Shown one piece after another: positions 8,270 through 16,913 of a DNA stretch of 64,000 bases. The stretch is from Paucihalobacter sp036825875 (GTDB lineage Bacteria > Bacteroidota > Bacteroidia > Flavobacteriales > Flavobacteriaceae). The stretch covers positions 1-64,000 of the forward strand of contig NZ_DAISXK010000001.1 of assembly GCF_036825875.1 (NCBI RefSeq). Direction: 5' to 3'. The position numbers and the translations under genes were made by a program. Below the pieces are notes generated by a model. That model saw only the letters and a program-made list of their open reading frames with translations. It searched no databases and had not been told where the DNA came from. The first letter of the stretch is position 1, and each line of letters starts with the position of its first letter.

Positions 8270-9109
8270 GTGAAAGAAATAGCTTGGGAAACCGTTAAAG
8301 AATACGAAGACATTACCTACAAAAAATGCGACGGTGTAGCACGCATCGCCTTTAACCGACCAGATGTTAGAAACGCATTCCGACCAAAAACCACTAGCGA
8401 GTTGTACGATGCCTTTTACAACGCCAACGAGGACGTAAACATTGGTGTGGTATTACTGTCAGCCGAAGGACCATCAACCAAAGATGGCATTTGGAGTTTC
8501 TGTTCTGGTGGCGATCAAAAGGCGAGAGGTCACCAAGGTTATGTGGGCGAAGATGGTTATCACAGGCTTAATATTTTAGAAGTACAACGCCTAATCCGAT
8601 TTATGCCAAAAGCAGTTATTGCAGTCGTGCCGGGCTGGGCAGTTGGTGGCGGTCACAGTCTTCATGTGGTTTGCGATCTCACACTCGCCAGTAAAGAACA
8701 TGCAATTTTTAAACAAACCGATGCTGATGTTACCAGCTTTGACGGCGGTTACGGTTCTGCCTACTTAGCAAAAATGGTCGGGCAGAAAAAAGCACGTGAA
8801 ATATTTTTCCTTGGAAGAAATTACTCAGCCCAAGAAGCCTTCGATATGGGAATGGTAAATGCTGTTATCCCACACGACAAATTAGAAGCTACTGCCTACG
8901 AATGGGCACAAGAAATATTAGCAAAAAGTCCAACGTCTATAAAAATGCTCAAGTTTGCTATGAATTTAACAGACGACGGCATGGTTGGTCAGCAAGTTTT
9001 TGCAGGAGAAGCTACACGCTTGGCTTATATGACAGATGAAGCAATTGAAGGTAGAAATGCCTTTCTTGAAAAACGCAAACCGAATTTCGTAAAAAAATGG
9101 ATCCCCTAA
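8270..9109 (+). CDS. menB: 1,4-dihydroxy-2-naphthoyl-CoA synthase
   Basis: A 279-residue crotonase-fold enzyme that closes the naphthoquinone ring from o-succinylbenzoyl-CoA. The start is GTG at 8270. The CSGGDQ motif (78-83), the GWAVGGGHSLH oxyanion loop and SFDGGYGSAYLAKMVG are diagnostic for MenB. QT is followed by Asp151 where E. coli has Gly. This is the arrangement I recall from mycobacterial (type II) MenB, in which the carboxylate side chain replaces the bicarbonate cofactor. The C-terminal GQQVFAGEATRLAYMTDEA is also mycobacterial-like. menA follows after 17 bases. Confidence 0.95.
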   Translation: MKEIAWETVKEYEDITYKKCDGVARIAFNRPDVRNAFRPKTTSELYDAFYNANEDVNIGVVLLSAEGPSTKDGIWSFCSGGDQKARGHQGYVGEDGYHRLNILEVQRLIRFMPKAVIAVVPGWAVGGGHSLHVVCDLTLASKEHAIFKQTDADVTSFDGGYGSAYLAKMVGQKKAREIFFLGRNYSAQEAFDMGMVNAVIPHDKLEATAYEWAQEILAKSPTSIKMLKFAMNLTDDGMVGQQVFAGEATRLAYMTDEAIEGRNAFLEKRKPNFVKKWIP

Positions 9110-9126
9110 TCAAAACACTTTAATTT

Positions 9127-10032
9127 ATGAATCGTAACAAAAAATGGGTCTCAGCTATGAGGCTTAGAACCTTACCATTGTCTATATCTGGTATTTTTGT
9201 AGGTTCCTGTTTGGCCTATTACAACGGCTACTTTAACGTGTTTATTTTCATATTTGCCACCACTACAACCCTTGCCTTTCAAATTTTATCTAATCTTGCA
9301 AACGATTATGGTGATGGTGTAAAGGGCACCGATAATAACGAACGTATAGGGCCAGAACGTGCTATTCAAAGTGGTGCTATTTCGGCAAATGCTATGCTAG
9401 ATGCAATCAAAACTACTGTTATGATTACCATTTTCAGTTCCTTGGCTTTGGTGTATGCAGCTTTTGAATTTTCCTATTTTTTATACGCATTCATCTTTAT
9501 TTGTTTAGCAGCATTTGCAATTTATGCGGCACTAACTTATACTATTGGAGAATCTCCCTATGGTTACAAAGGTTTGGGCGATGTGTATGTTTTTGCATTT
9601 TTCGGAATATTAAGTGTTGTTGGCACTTATTTTTTAAATACCAAACAATTAGACCATGTGGTTATTTTACCAGCTATTTCCGTTGGATTACTAAGTGTTG
9701 GCGTGTTAAATCTTAATAATATGCGTGATATTGAAAGTGACGAGAAATCAGAAAAAATGACCATGGCAGTTAAATTTGGTAAAGATAAAGCCAAGCAATA
9801 CCATTTATTTTTAATTATTTCGGCGATGGTAGCATCGGTGTTATTTTCAATTTTATACTATTCATCACCTTATAATTTTATATTTTACTTCACCTTTATT
9901 CCTTTAATTTTTCATATTAAATCCGTAGTGAAAGCCAAACAGCCTTCAGAATATGATCCGCAACTTAAAGTGTTAGCCTTGACAACTTTTTTCTTCGCAA
10001 TTCTTCTCGGAGTGGGTCAGGTTATTTATTAA
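9127..10032 (+). CDS. menA: 1,4-dihydroxy-2-naphthoate polyprenyltransferase
   Basis: A 301-residue UbiA-superfamily membrane protein that attaches the isoprenoid tail to DHNA. The first aspartate-rich motif NDYGD is at residues 59-63, with GTDN just after. The second, NNMRDIESDEKS, lies near residues 195-206. About eight to nine hydrophobic segments are visible. The N-terminal MRLRTLPLSISGIFVGS is typical of MenA rather than of other UbiA members. The gene follows menB closely. Downstream is a broken secreted-protein gene. Confidence 0.95.
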   Translation: MNRNKKWVSAMRLRTLPLSISGIFVGSCLAYYNGYFNVFIFIFATTTTLAFQILSNLANDYGDGVKGTDNNERIGPERAIQSGAISANAMLDAIKTTVMITIFSSLALVYAAFEFSYFLYAFIFICLAAFAIYAALTYTIGESPYGYKGLGDVYVFAFFGILSVVGTYFLNTKQLDHVVILPAISVGLLSVGVLNLNNMRDIESDEKSEKMTMAVKFGKDKAKQYHLFLIISAMVASVLFSILYYSSPYNFIFYFTFIPLIFHIKSVVKAKQPSEYDPQLKVLALTTFFFAILLGVGQVIY

Positions 10033-10066
10033 AATCTCACATTAAGACTAATTAAAAATTCATGTA

Positions 10067-11557
10067 TTGAAAACAACTACTATTTTATGCTTATTCATAG
10101 TTAACCTATGTTTAGCCCAAACCACCACGTTAAAAATTTCGGAAAGTCAAGAGTTTAAAGATTCAGAAAATTCGGATCAAGTATTGTCGATTCACACAAA
10201 TTTAGATAATTACACCGGTATTGTAAGAGAAGGCAAGAAACATTTTTTATTTGATATTTTTGATACGTCTCTAAATAAAATTCAAAGCTAAACAGTTGAA
10301 AAGTCCAAAAAGGAATCCTTTGTCGGGGATGTTTATTCTGAGAACGAAATAAAAATTTTCACCTTAGAAAGCATCAATAAATCCGAAAGAAATGTATTTG
10401 CTTATATTTTTAATTTTGAGAATAAATCACATCGAAAAGAAAAATTGTTTTCAGCAACAGTTGAAAAAAACCAACCATTATTTTCGGGTGGAAGTAAAAG
10501 ACAAACCAGTTTTGCTTTATCACCAAATGGAAATTTTTTGGCAGTTGCTACCGATAATGTAAAGAAGAATCTAAATTCTTATACTATTAGAGTTTTTAAT
10601 GCTAACACTTTAAAATTAGTTTTTACCAAATCTTATCAAGAGGACAAAGAAAAATTTTTTATGCCGAATGATCTTGTTGTAGATGATTTAGGTCAAGCCT
10701 ATGTTTTAGGTAAAAAGTATATTGAAGGTCGCCGAGAAAAAAAACAAGGTGAAGCTAATTACGATTTCATTATTAATAAAGTTTCAAAAGATGAGGTTCA
10801 GTCTATCGAGTTGAAACTAGATAATAACGAACATATTCGGTCTTTAAATATCAGTCAATCTAATCCTGAACAACTACAACTATTAGGGTTTTATTCAGAA
10901 GAAAAGGTAGGCAGGATTAAAGGTGGTTGTAATTTTATTATTAACATAAAATCAACCTTAAGTCTTAAGAACAAAATATCAAGCGAACTTCCTTTATCAG
11001 TTTATGAAGATTTATATGGAGATAATAGAGCTGAACGAAAAAAGGACAATGAACTAACCAATTTTTACATAGACCATGTTTTTCAGGATGAATCTGGAAA
11101 TACGTATTTGATAGCAGAAGAATTTTTTGTCACATCGTATTACGTGTCCAACGGACAAATGGGAGGATATTATGTAACTACTTATCATTACAACGATATT
11201 CTTGTTCTCAAATTTAATGCAAACAATCAGTTAGATTTGGGAAGAAGTATTTTCAAAAAGGCAACAACACCATCGTACAATGCCTTTTTAAAAGACAATC
11301 AGTTGCATATACTTTTAAATTCAGGCAAGAATTTAATCGAGAAAAATGATGGGCGCACTAAGGTGTCAAAAGGATTTTTGGAATCGTCAGCGCTTTACGA
11401 TGTGGTTTTTGGCTTGGATGGAGAAGTGGCTTACAACAAAGTTCAAGACAATAAAGGTAAAACTTTTTATACCCCATTTCGAGGTACTTATAAAAACACT
11501 AAATTTGTAATGATGAGCGATGCTAAAAGCAAAAAGCAGTTTATGATTTTAGAATAG
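10067..11557 (+). pseudogene. Secreted protein gene interrupted by an in-frame TAA
   Basis: The frame starts at TTG 10067 with a clear signal peptide (KTTTILCLFIVNLCLAQ). It runs to TAA at 10289-10291 (codon 75) and then continues open in the same frame to 11557. The region between 10292 and 10445 is also open and reads as protein, so the two pieces are one gene of about 496 codons with a single nonsense codon. The downstream part has blade-like repeats (SFALSPNGNFLAVATDN, EDKEKFFMPNDLVVDDLGQAYVLG) suggesting a beta-propeller, but no family was recognised. There is no ATG at the start (ATG 10062 reaches a stop at once), which fits a decaying gene or a TTG start. Confidence 0.75.
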
Positions 11558-11584
11558 TAACTTATAATATTTAAATTTTTACAA

Positions 11585-12262
11585 ATGAAAATCACATTTT
11601 ACGGTCATTCAAGTCTTGGCATTCAAATAGGAGACATAAATATCATTGTAGATCCTTTTATTACCGCCAATGAAATGGCAAGTCACATAGACATTAACAA
11701 ACTTAAAGCCGATTATATTTTACTAACCCACGCACATCAAGATCACGTTCTTGATGTTGAAGCTATTGTCAAAAACACAGGAGCGAAAATTATTTCAAAT
11801 TTTGAAATTGTCACCCATTATCAAAACAAAGGTTTAGAAGGTCATCCAATGAATCATGGTGGCAGTTGGGAATTTGACTTTGGAAAACTGAAGTATGTAA
11901 ATGCGGTTCACACGTCCTCATTTCCTGATGGCTCTTATGGCGGCCAACCCGGTGGATTTATTATTGAAGGTGAACGCAAAAATATTTATATAGCCGGCGA
12001 TACTGCACTTACTATGGATATGAAGCTTATCCCGCTATTCACCAAATTAGACCTTGCTATTTTACCAATCGGTGATAACTTCACTATGGGAATTGACGAT
12101 GCAATTCACGCCAGCGATTTTATTGAATGCGACAAAATCTTAGGCGTTCATTTCGATACGTTTGGTTATATAGAAATAGACCACGCAGCTGCCAAGCGTA
12201 AATTCTTTGAAAACGATAAAGATTTAATGCTGCTTGAGATAGGCGAGAGTTTGGAGTTGTAA
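11585..12262 (+). CDS. UPF0173 family metal-dependent hydrolase
   Basis: A 225-residue metallo-beta-lactamase-fold protein. The metal motif is HAHQDH (residues 49-54), preceded by YGHSSLGIQIG and followed by the second-metal GDTALT segment and the late HFDTF histidine. This order matches the UPF0173 (YtkL-like) family, whose substrate is not established. Its ATG lies 27 bases after the broken secreted-protein gene. In flavobacteria I recall this gene among the menaquinone genes, but no reaction there requires it. A long perfect hairpin follows. Confidence 0.85.
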   Translation: MKITFYGHSSLGIQIGDINIIVDPFITANEMASHIDINKLKADYILLTHAHQDHVLDVEAIVKNTGAKIISNFEIVTHYQNKGLEGHPMNHGGSWEFDFGKLKYVNAVHTSSFPDGSYGGQPGGFIIEGERKNIYIAGDTALTMDMKLIPLFTKLDLAILPIGDNFTMGIDDAIHASDFIECDKILGVHFDTFGYIEIDHAAAKRKFFENDKDLMLLEIGESLEL

Positions 12263-12285
12263 GAATTGGTTTTACAAAATATAAA

Positions 12286-12327
12286 AGACCTCACAGGTTT
12301 TCAAAACCTGTGAGGTCTGATTTTTTT
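12286..12327 (+). terminator. Long perfect palindrome acting as terminator
   Basis: Sixteen-base arms (AGACCTCACAGGTTTT at 12286-12301 and its exact complement at 12303-12318) are separated by a single C and followed by GA and seven T. It lies between convergent genes and can stop the forward transcript. The sequence is of a type that recurs in flavobacterial genomes, so it may also be a dispersed repeat. Confidence 0.75.
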
Positions 12328-12386
12328 AGATAAACCCTTTTTCATTCCCGAAAAAAATCGGTACCAAACCCTGAAGGGCTTAATTT

Positions 12387-13181
12387 CTAACGTACCGTAC
12401 TTCTCAATACATAATGATGTAAAATCTTAGGAAAAAAGCGTTTTAAGTAGATTCCTAAAACTTCTTTTTTACCAATATATACTTCAAATTTCTTTTTGGT
12501 GATGGCTTTAGTCATTCGTCTTGCGAAAACTTCGGCAGATAGACCTTTTTCGGTTGCGGTATCTTGACTATTTTGAGTGTGACCGCTGCCAGTAAGCGCA
12601 TTTATAGCGACATTGGTGTTTACAAATCCTGGGCAGACCATGGTTACGTGAATGCCGTCGGTATGGTGTTCCATGCGTAAGGCATCGAAAAAGCCATGCA
12701 ACGCGTGTTTAGCACCACAATAACCAGAACGGTATGGAGTGCTAAATTTCCCCATTAAACTGCTCACTACGACAAAATGACCAGATTTATTTTTTATAAA
12801 ATGTGGTAAGATGGCTTTACTTAAGGCTACGGTTCCTAAGTAATCAACTTCCATCAATTTTTTATCAACTTCTATGGATGTTTCTATTATTAGGCTACGC
12901 TGACTCACACCGCCGTTATTCACTAAAATATCAACCTTACCAAAAGCTTTAATGGCTTGGTTTGCAATTTCTGGCATGTCGTTTAGGTTGGCTAAATCAA
13001 ATGGCAAAACAGAAATATTTTCCGGATAATTACAAAGTGTTTTAACTTCATTTAACGCAATTTCGCGCCTGGCTGAAAGAATTAGTTTAATGCTATCGTT
13101 AACAGATAGATGTAAAGCCAAGGCCTTGCCAATTCCGCTGGACGCACCCGTTAGCCAAAACACTTTATGGTTTAGTGTCAT
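12387..13181 (-). CDS. Short-chain dehydrogenase/reductase (DHRS7-like)
   Basis: A 264-residue classical SDR. The cofactor motif TGASSGIG is at residues 11-18, the usual NNAG is NNGG, and the catalytic serine (VVVSSLMGKF) and YCGAK Tyr/Lys are present. The C-terminal extension ending in LRSTVR resembles the DHRS7/YqjQ-type group. I choose ATG 13181 because it overlaps the TGA of the upstream fatty acid hydroxylase as ATGA, a coupling signal; a start at 13208 would overlap by 31 bases. Together the two genes form a minus-strand pair inside the forward menaquinone cluster, possibly acting on a lipid. Confidence 0.85.
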   Translation of the reverse strand: MTLNHKVFWLTGASSGIGKALALHLSVNDSIKLILSARREIALNEVKTLCNYPENISVLPFDLANLNDMPEIANQAIKAFGKVDILVNNGGVSQRSLIIETSIEVDKKLMEVDYLGTVALSKAILPHFIKNKSGHFVVVSSLMGKFSTPYRSGYCGAKHALHGFFDALRMEHHTDGIHVTMVCPGFVNTNVAINALTGSGHTQNSQDTATEKGLSAEVFARRMTKAITKKKFEVYIGKKEVLGIYLKRFFPKILHHYVLRSTVR

Positions 13182-14077
13182 GGGTTTCTTTGTTTTGAAT
13201 TCAACCACTCGTTTCTTAAGTCGTCGCTAATTTTTCCGGTGCCATCGTGCTTCCAGCCAGGTGGTTTTATTAAATATTGAAACCTGTCACGCCACGATTT
13301 TCTGCCTGTGAAGGCATCTTTGCCCAAGGCAACCCATTCGTGAAATGCAATGTATATTGGATTATAGGAATTTATATTTGAAGTAAGTCCGTAATTAACT
13401 TTTTCTTCTTTTAGTTCTGGTTGAAAAGTACCAAACAGTTTATCCCAAATAATCAAAATACCTGCGTGATTTCTGTCTAAATATACAGGATTGCTACCAT
13501 GATGGACACGGTGATGCGACGGTGTGTTAAAAACCGCCTCAAACCAATAGGGCATTTTATCAATGGTTTCGGTATGAATCCAAAATTGATATAATAGACT
13601 CACCGACATCTGAAGTAAAATCATGGCAGGATGAAAACCAAGCAAAGGAATCCAAAGCCAAAATACAAAAGAGTAAAAACTACCAGACCAAGTTTGCCTT
13701 AAGGCTGTGCTTAAGTTATAATGTTGCGACGAATGATGCACAACATGGGACGCCCAAAATAAGCGGCATTCATGCGAAATTCTGTGAAACCAGTAATATG
13801 AGAAATCATCAGCAAAAAACAGTAGGATAAAACTCCACCAAACTACCGGTATGGTAAAAATTCTTAAATGTTCATATACAAAAAACAAGGCTAATAGCAC
13901 CACTACTTTGCTAGCAAACCCAATCAAAACATTGCCGATTCCCATTGCGATTGAAGACAACGCATCTTTTTTTTCGTATGCTTTTATATTTTGTTTGGTG
14001 GTTACATACAATTCCAGCAACATGGCGAGAATGAAAAACGGAATGGCGAACAAAATTATATTTGGGAAATTGGGCAT
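13178..14077 (-). CDS. Sterol desaturase / fatty acid hydroxylase family protein
   Basis: A 299-residue membrane-bound di-iron oxygenase. The histidine boxes are HRISH (98-102), HVVHH plus His119 (111-119) and HRVHH (189-193), the standard arrangement of the fatty acid hydroxylase superfamily. Four or five hydrophobic segments flank them. Such enzymes hydroxylate or desaturate sterols, carotenoids or fatty acids; the substrate here cannot be told. Its stop overlaps the start of an SDR, which could act on the hydroxylated product. Confidence 0.88.
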   Translation of the reverse strand: MPNFPNIILFAIPFFILAMLLELYVTTKQNIKAYEKKDALSSIAMGIGNVLIGFASKVVVLLALFFVYEHLRIFTIPVVWWSFILLFFADDFSYYWFHRISHECRLFWASHVVHHSSQHYNLSTALRQTWSGSFYSFVFWLWIPLLGFHPAMILLQMSVSLLYQFWIHTETIDKMPYWFEAVFNTPSHHRVHHGSNPVYLDRNHAGILIIWDKLFGTFQPELKEEKVNYGLTSNINSYNPIYIAFHEWVALGKDAFTGRKSWRDRFQYLIKPPGWKHDGTGKISDDLRNEWLNSKQRNP

Positions 14078-14200
14078 GGCTCGTAACTTTCAGTGTGGTT
14101 CTAATTAAAGTTTGTTAAATTGGCGTTAAGCATAGGTGTTTGTTTAATCATTAAAACAAAACAAAATAGATTTAGACACCCTTATAAAAGTAAATATACA

Positions 14201-14884
14201 ATGAAATATTTAATAATTTTCCTCCTTATTTTTCAAATTGAAACCGTGTTTTCGCAACGAATCAATCAAACTGGTGCGTGGTATATGTATTTTTATACCC
14301 ACGAATTTAATGAAAGTAACTGGGGAATTCAAGGCGATGTTCAATACAGAAATTGGAATATTTTGGGCGATTTAGAGCAATTACTCATTCGCTCAGGAGT
14401 CACATACAAGCCAAAAGATGCCAACATAAAATTCACAGCTGGCATCGCTCATGTGAGTACTGGCGACTTAGGACCAAGCAAGGACATTAATACCGAGTTT
14501 AGATTTTACCAAGAAGCACTTTTTCCTCAGAAAATTGGAAACAGGGTGTATCTCAATCACCGGTTTAGATACGAACAAAGGTTTGTGGAAGACCAAGATT
14601 TCAGAACCCGTTACCGTTATAATATATTCGTGAACATTCCTATTAACGGAAAGGAAATTAACAATGGTGTTTTTTACGCCGCGTTTTACAACGAGTTGTT
14701 TATTAATGACGAAAAAAATATAGGTAAAGAAGTCACAGTAGAATATTTTGATAGAAACCGAACTTATTTTGGACTTGGTAAAGTTTTAAGTAAAAACTTC
14801 AATACCCAATTGGGATGGATGAATCAGCAAGGCAATAATTTTGGCAAAGGACAATTTCAACTTAGTTTACACCATAAATTTTAA
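14201..14884 (+). CDS. DUF2490 family outer-membrane protein
   Basis: A 227-residue exported protein. The ATG at 14201 gives a proper signal peptide (MKYLIIFLLIFQIETVFSQ); an earlier in-frame TTG would bury it. The mature part is a series of amphipathic beta strands rich in aromatic residues (WNILGDLEQLLIRSGVTYK, YLNHRFRYEQRF, NTQLGWMNQQGNNFGKGQFQ) and ends in HHKF, whose terminal Phe is typical of outer-membrane barrels. This fits DUF2490. No ligand is known. It lies divergent from the hydroxylase pair, just before menC. Confidence 0.8.
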   Translation: MKYLIIFLLIFQIETVFSQRINQTGAWYMYFYTHEFNESNWGIQGDVQYRNWNILGDLEQLLIRSGVTYKPKDANIKFTAGIAHVSTGDLGPSKDINTEFRFYQEALFPQKIGNRVYLNHRFRYEQRFVEDQDFRTRYRYNIFVNIPINGKEINNGVFYAAFYNELFINDEKNIGKEVTVEYFDRNRTYFGLGKVLSKNFNTQLGWMNQQGNNFGKGQFQLSLHHKF

Positions 14885-14898
14885 GAATCTTTTTATTG

Positions 14899-14906
14899 TA
14901 TTTTTG
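14899..14906 (+). promoter_or_regulatory. Bacteroidota -7 box upstream of menC
   Basis: TATTTTTG matches TAnnTTTG and ends 14 bases before the menC ATG. It would drive menC, the CPBP protease gene and menE as one unit. Confidence 0.5.
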
Positions 14907-14920
14907 CTGAAATTTTTTAA

Positions 14921-15958
14921 ATGAAAGCCACATACCGTCAATATATTCTAAATTTTAAACAACCAAGTGGTACCTCTCGAGGCATTTTAAAAACCAAAGA
15001 AACGTGGTTTATAATACTTGAAGAAAATGGTAAAAAGGGGATAGGAGAATGTGGTATATTGAGAGGTTTATCAGTGGATGACCTATCCGATTATGAAGAT
15101 CAATTAAAGTGGGTTTGTGAAAACATTAATTTAGGTTTGAAAGATTTATACCACCAACTTCAAAAGTTTCCAAGCATTCAAATGGGTTTGGAAATGGCTT
15201 TTAAATCTTTAGAAAGTGAATCGGCGTTTGTGTTATTTCCTTCTGCGTTTACGGAAGGTAAATCTGCTATCAATATCAATGGCTTGATATGGATGGGTAG
15301 TGAAGCCTTTATGAAAGCCCAAATCAAAGAAAAAATTAACGCAGGATTTCATTGTTTAAAACTGAAAATTGGTGCCATCGATTTTGATACCGAACTATCC
15401 ATTTTAAAGTCTATCAGAAATGATTTTTCAGCTAAGGATTTGGAACTGCGGGTAGATGCCAATGGTGCTTTTCTACCCAAATATGCGTTAGAAAAATTAA
15501 ATCGCCTTTCTACATTCGATTTACATTCAATTGAACAACCAATAGCGATAAACCAATGGGATGACATGGCCAAATTATGCGAGAAAACACCCATTCCTAT
15601 TGCCTTAGACGAAGAATTAATTGGTGTTTTTAGTCAAACAAATAAAGAAACATTACTGCAACACATTCAACCACAATACATCATTTTAAAACCGAGTTTT
15701 ATTGGGGGTTTTTCGGGCACAAAATCGTGGATAAACCTTGCTGAGTCGCGCAAAATTGGTTGGTGGATCACCAGTGCTTTGGAAAGCAACGTTGGACTTA
15801 ACGCGATTGCTCAGTTTACGTATTCTTTAAATACCATTGCGCCGCAAGGCCTTGGCACTGGCGGATTATTTACCAATAATTTTGATAGCCCTTTAGAAGT
15901 AAAAAGTGGTAAATTGCACTACAATTTAAAAACAGATTGGAATTTTAATTTAAGCTAA
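14921..15958 (+). CDS. menC: o-Succinylbenzoate synthase
   Basis: A 345-residue enolase-superfamily enzyme that dehydrates SHCHC to o-succinylbenzoate. The KxK acid/base motif is in CLKLKIG. The three metal ligands are in RVDANGAF (Asp), SIEQP (Glu) and ALDEEL (Asp), and the opposite catalytic Lys is in ILKPSFIGG. All key residues are present. The stop TAA overlaps the next ATG by one base (TAATG). Confidence 0.93.
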   Translation: MKATYRQYILNFKQPSGTSRGILKTKETWFIILEENGKKGIGECGILRGLSVDDLSDYEDQLKWVCENINLGLKDLYHQLQKFPSIQMGLEMAFKSLESESAFVLFPSAFTEGKSAININGLIWMGSEAFMKAQIKEKINAGFHCLKLKIGAIDFDTELSILKSIRNDFSAKDLELRVDANGAFLPKYALEKLNRLSTFDLHSIEQPIAINQWDDMAKLCEKTPIPIALDEELIGVFSQTNKETLLQHIQPQYIILKPSFIGGFSGTKSWINLAESRKIGWWITSALESNVGLNAIAQFTYSLNTIAPQGLGTGGLFTNNFDSPLEVKSGKLHYNLKTDWNFNLS

Positions 15959-16902
15959 TGTACATAACTCAAGTAAGGACAATTCAAAACGATTGGTGGC
16001 GCTATATTTTAGGAGTTGTTATTTCTTTTATTGGGGTTGCAATTTTTTCTGCCCCACACGCTATTGCTATTGTATTTAAGCAATTTAGTGGCGATTTCGA
16101 CACTAGCAGAGCAGATGATTTAAATTATCTGATGACCGTTTTTGAACCGAATATCAATTTGGTTTTAGTGTTATTGCCATTCGCTGGCGGTTTACTATTT
16201 TTAATTCTAGCAGCCAAATGGCTACACCAGCAAAGTTTAAGACACCTCACCACGGCTAGAGCTAAAATTGATTGGAACAGAGTGCTCTTTGCTTTTTTGT
16301 TATGGGGAACCGTTGCAGCATCATTAATATTTGTTGGGATTTACTTGACCCCCGAAGACTATGTGTTCAATTTTAAACCAGAGAAATTTGCAATTTTAGT
16401 CGTAATTGTTTTACTGTTGGTACCGCTTCAAACCAGTTTCGAGGAATATATGTTTCGCGGGTACTTAATGCAGGGAATAGGCTTTATATTTAAAAATAAG
16501 TGGTTGCCATTACTCGTAACTTCAGTTGTATTCGGATTGCTGCATATCGCTAATCCCGAAGTAGATAAATTGGGTAATTTAATTATGATTTATTACATCG
16601 GCACTGGTTTATTTTTAGGCATTATAACCTTAATGGACGATGGTATGGAACTGGCTCTGGGTTTTCATGCTGCCAATAATATGTTTACGGCTTTGCTCGT
16701 GACAGCCGACTGGACAGCCTTTCAAACGCATTCTATGTACCGTGATATTTCAGAACCCGATCCAACTGGATTTTTTGATATTTTCTTACCAGTCTTTATT
16801 ATTTTTCCAATTATACTCTTCATTTTTGCAAAGAAATACAAATGGACCAATTGGAAAGAAAAATTGACAGGAACCATTCATATTGAAAACACCACAGAAT
16901 AA
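15958..16902 (+). CDS. CPBP family intramembrane metalloprotease
   Basis: A 314-residue membrane protein with about eight hydrophobic segments. Motif 1 of the CPBP/Abi (CAAX protease-like) family, EExxxR, is in SFEEYMFRGYLM (Glu162, Glu163, Arg167). Motif 2 is LLHIAN (His196), and motif 3, GFHAANN, follows near residue 238. Family members cut within membranes or mature peptides; the substrate is unknown. It is translationally coupled to menC and is followed 11 bases later by menE, so it is co-expressed with menaquinone enzymes. Confidence 0.88.
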   Translation: MYITQVRTIQNDWWRYILGVVISFIGVAIFSAPHAIAIVFKQFSGDFDTSRADDLNYLMTVFEPNINLVLVLLPFAGGLLFLILAAKWLHQQSLRHLTTARAKIDWNRVLFAFLLWGTVAASLIFVGIYLTPEDYVFNFKPEKFAILVVIVLLLVPLQTSFEEYMFRGYLMQGIGFIFKNKWLPLLVTSVVFGLLHIANPEVDKLGNLIMIYYIGTGLFLGIITLMDDGMELALGFHAANNMFTALLVTADWTAFQTHSMYRDISEPDPTGFFDIFLPVFIIFPIILFIFAKKYKWTNWKEKLTGTIHIENTTE

Positions 16903-16913
16903 AACCATACAAC

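Noticed and set aside
14120..14200. Longer N-terminus for the DUF2490 protein
   Set aside because: It would place 27 residues in front of a clear signal peptide.
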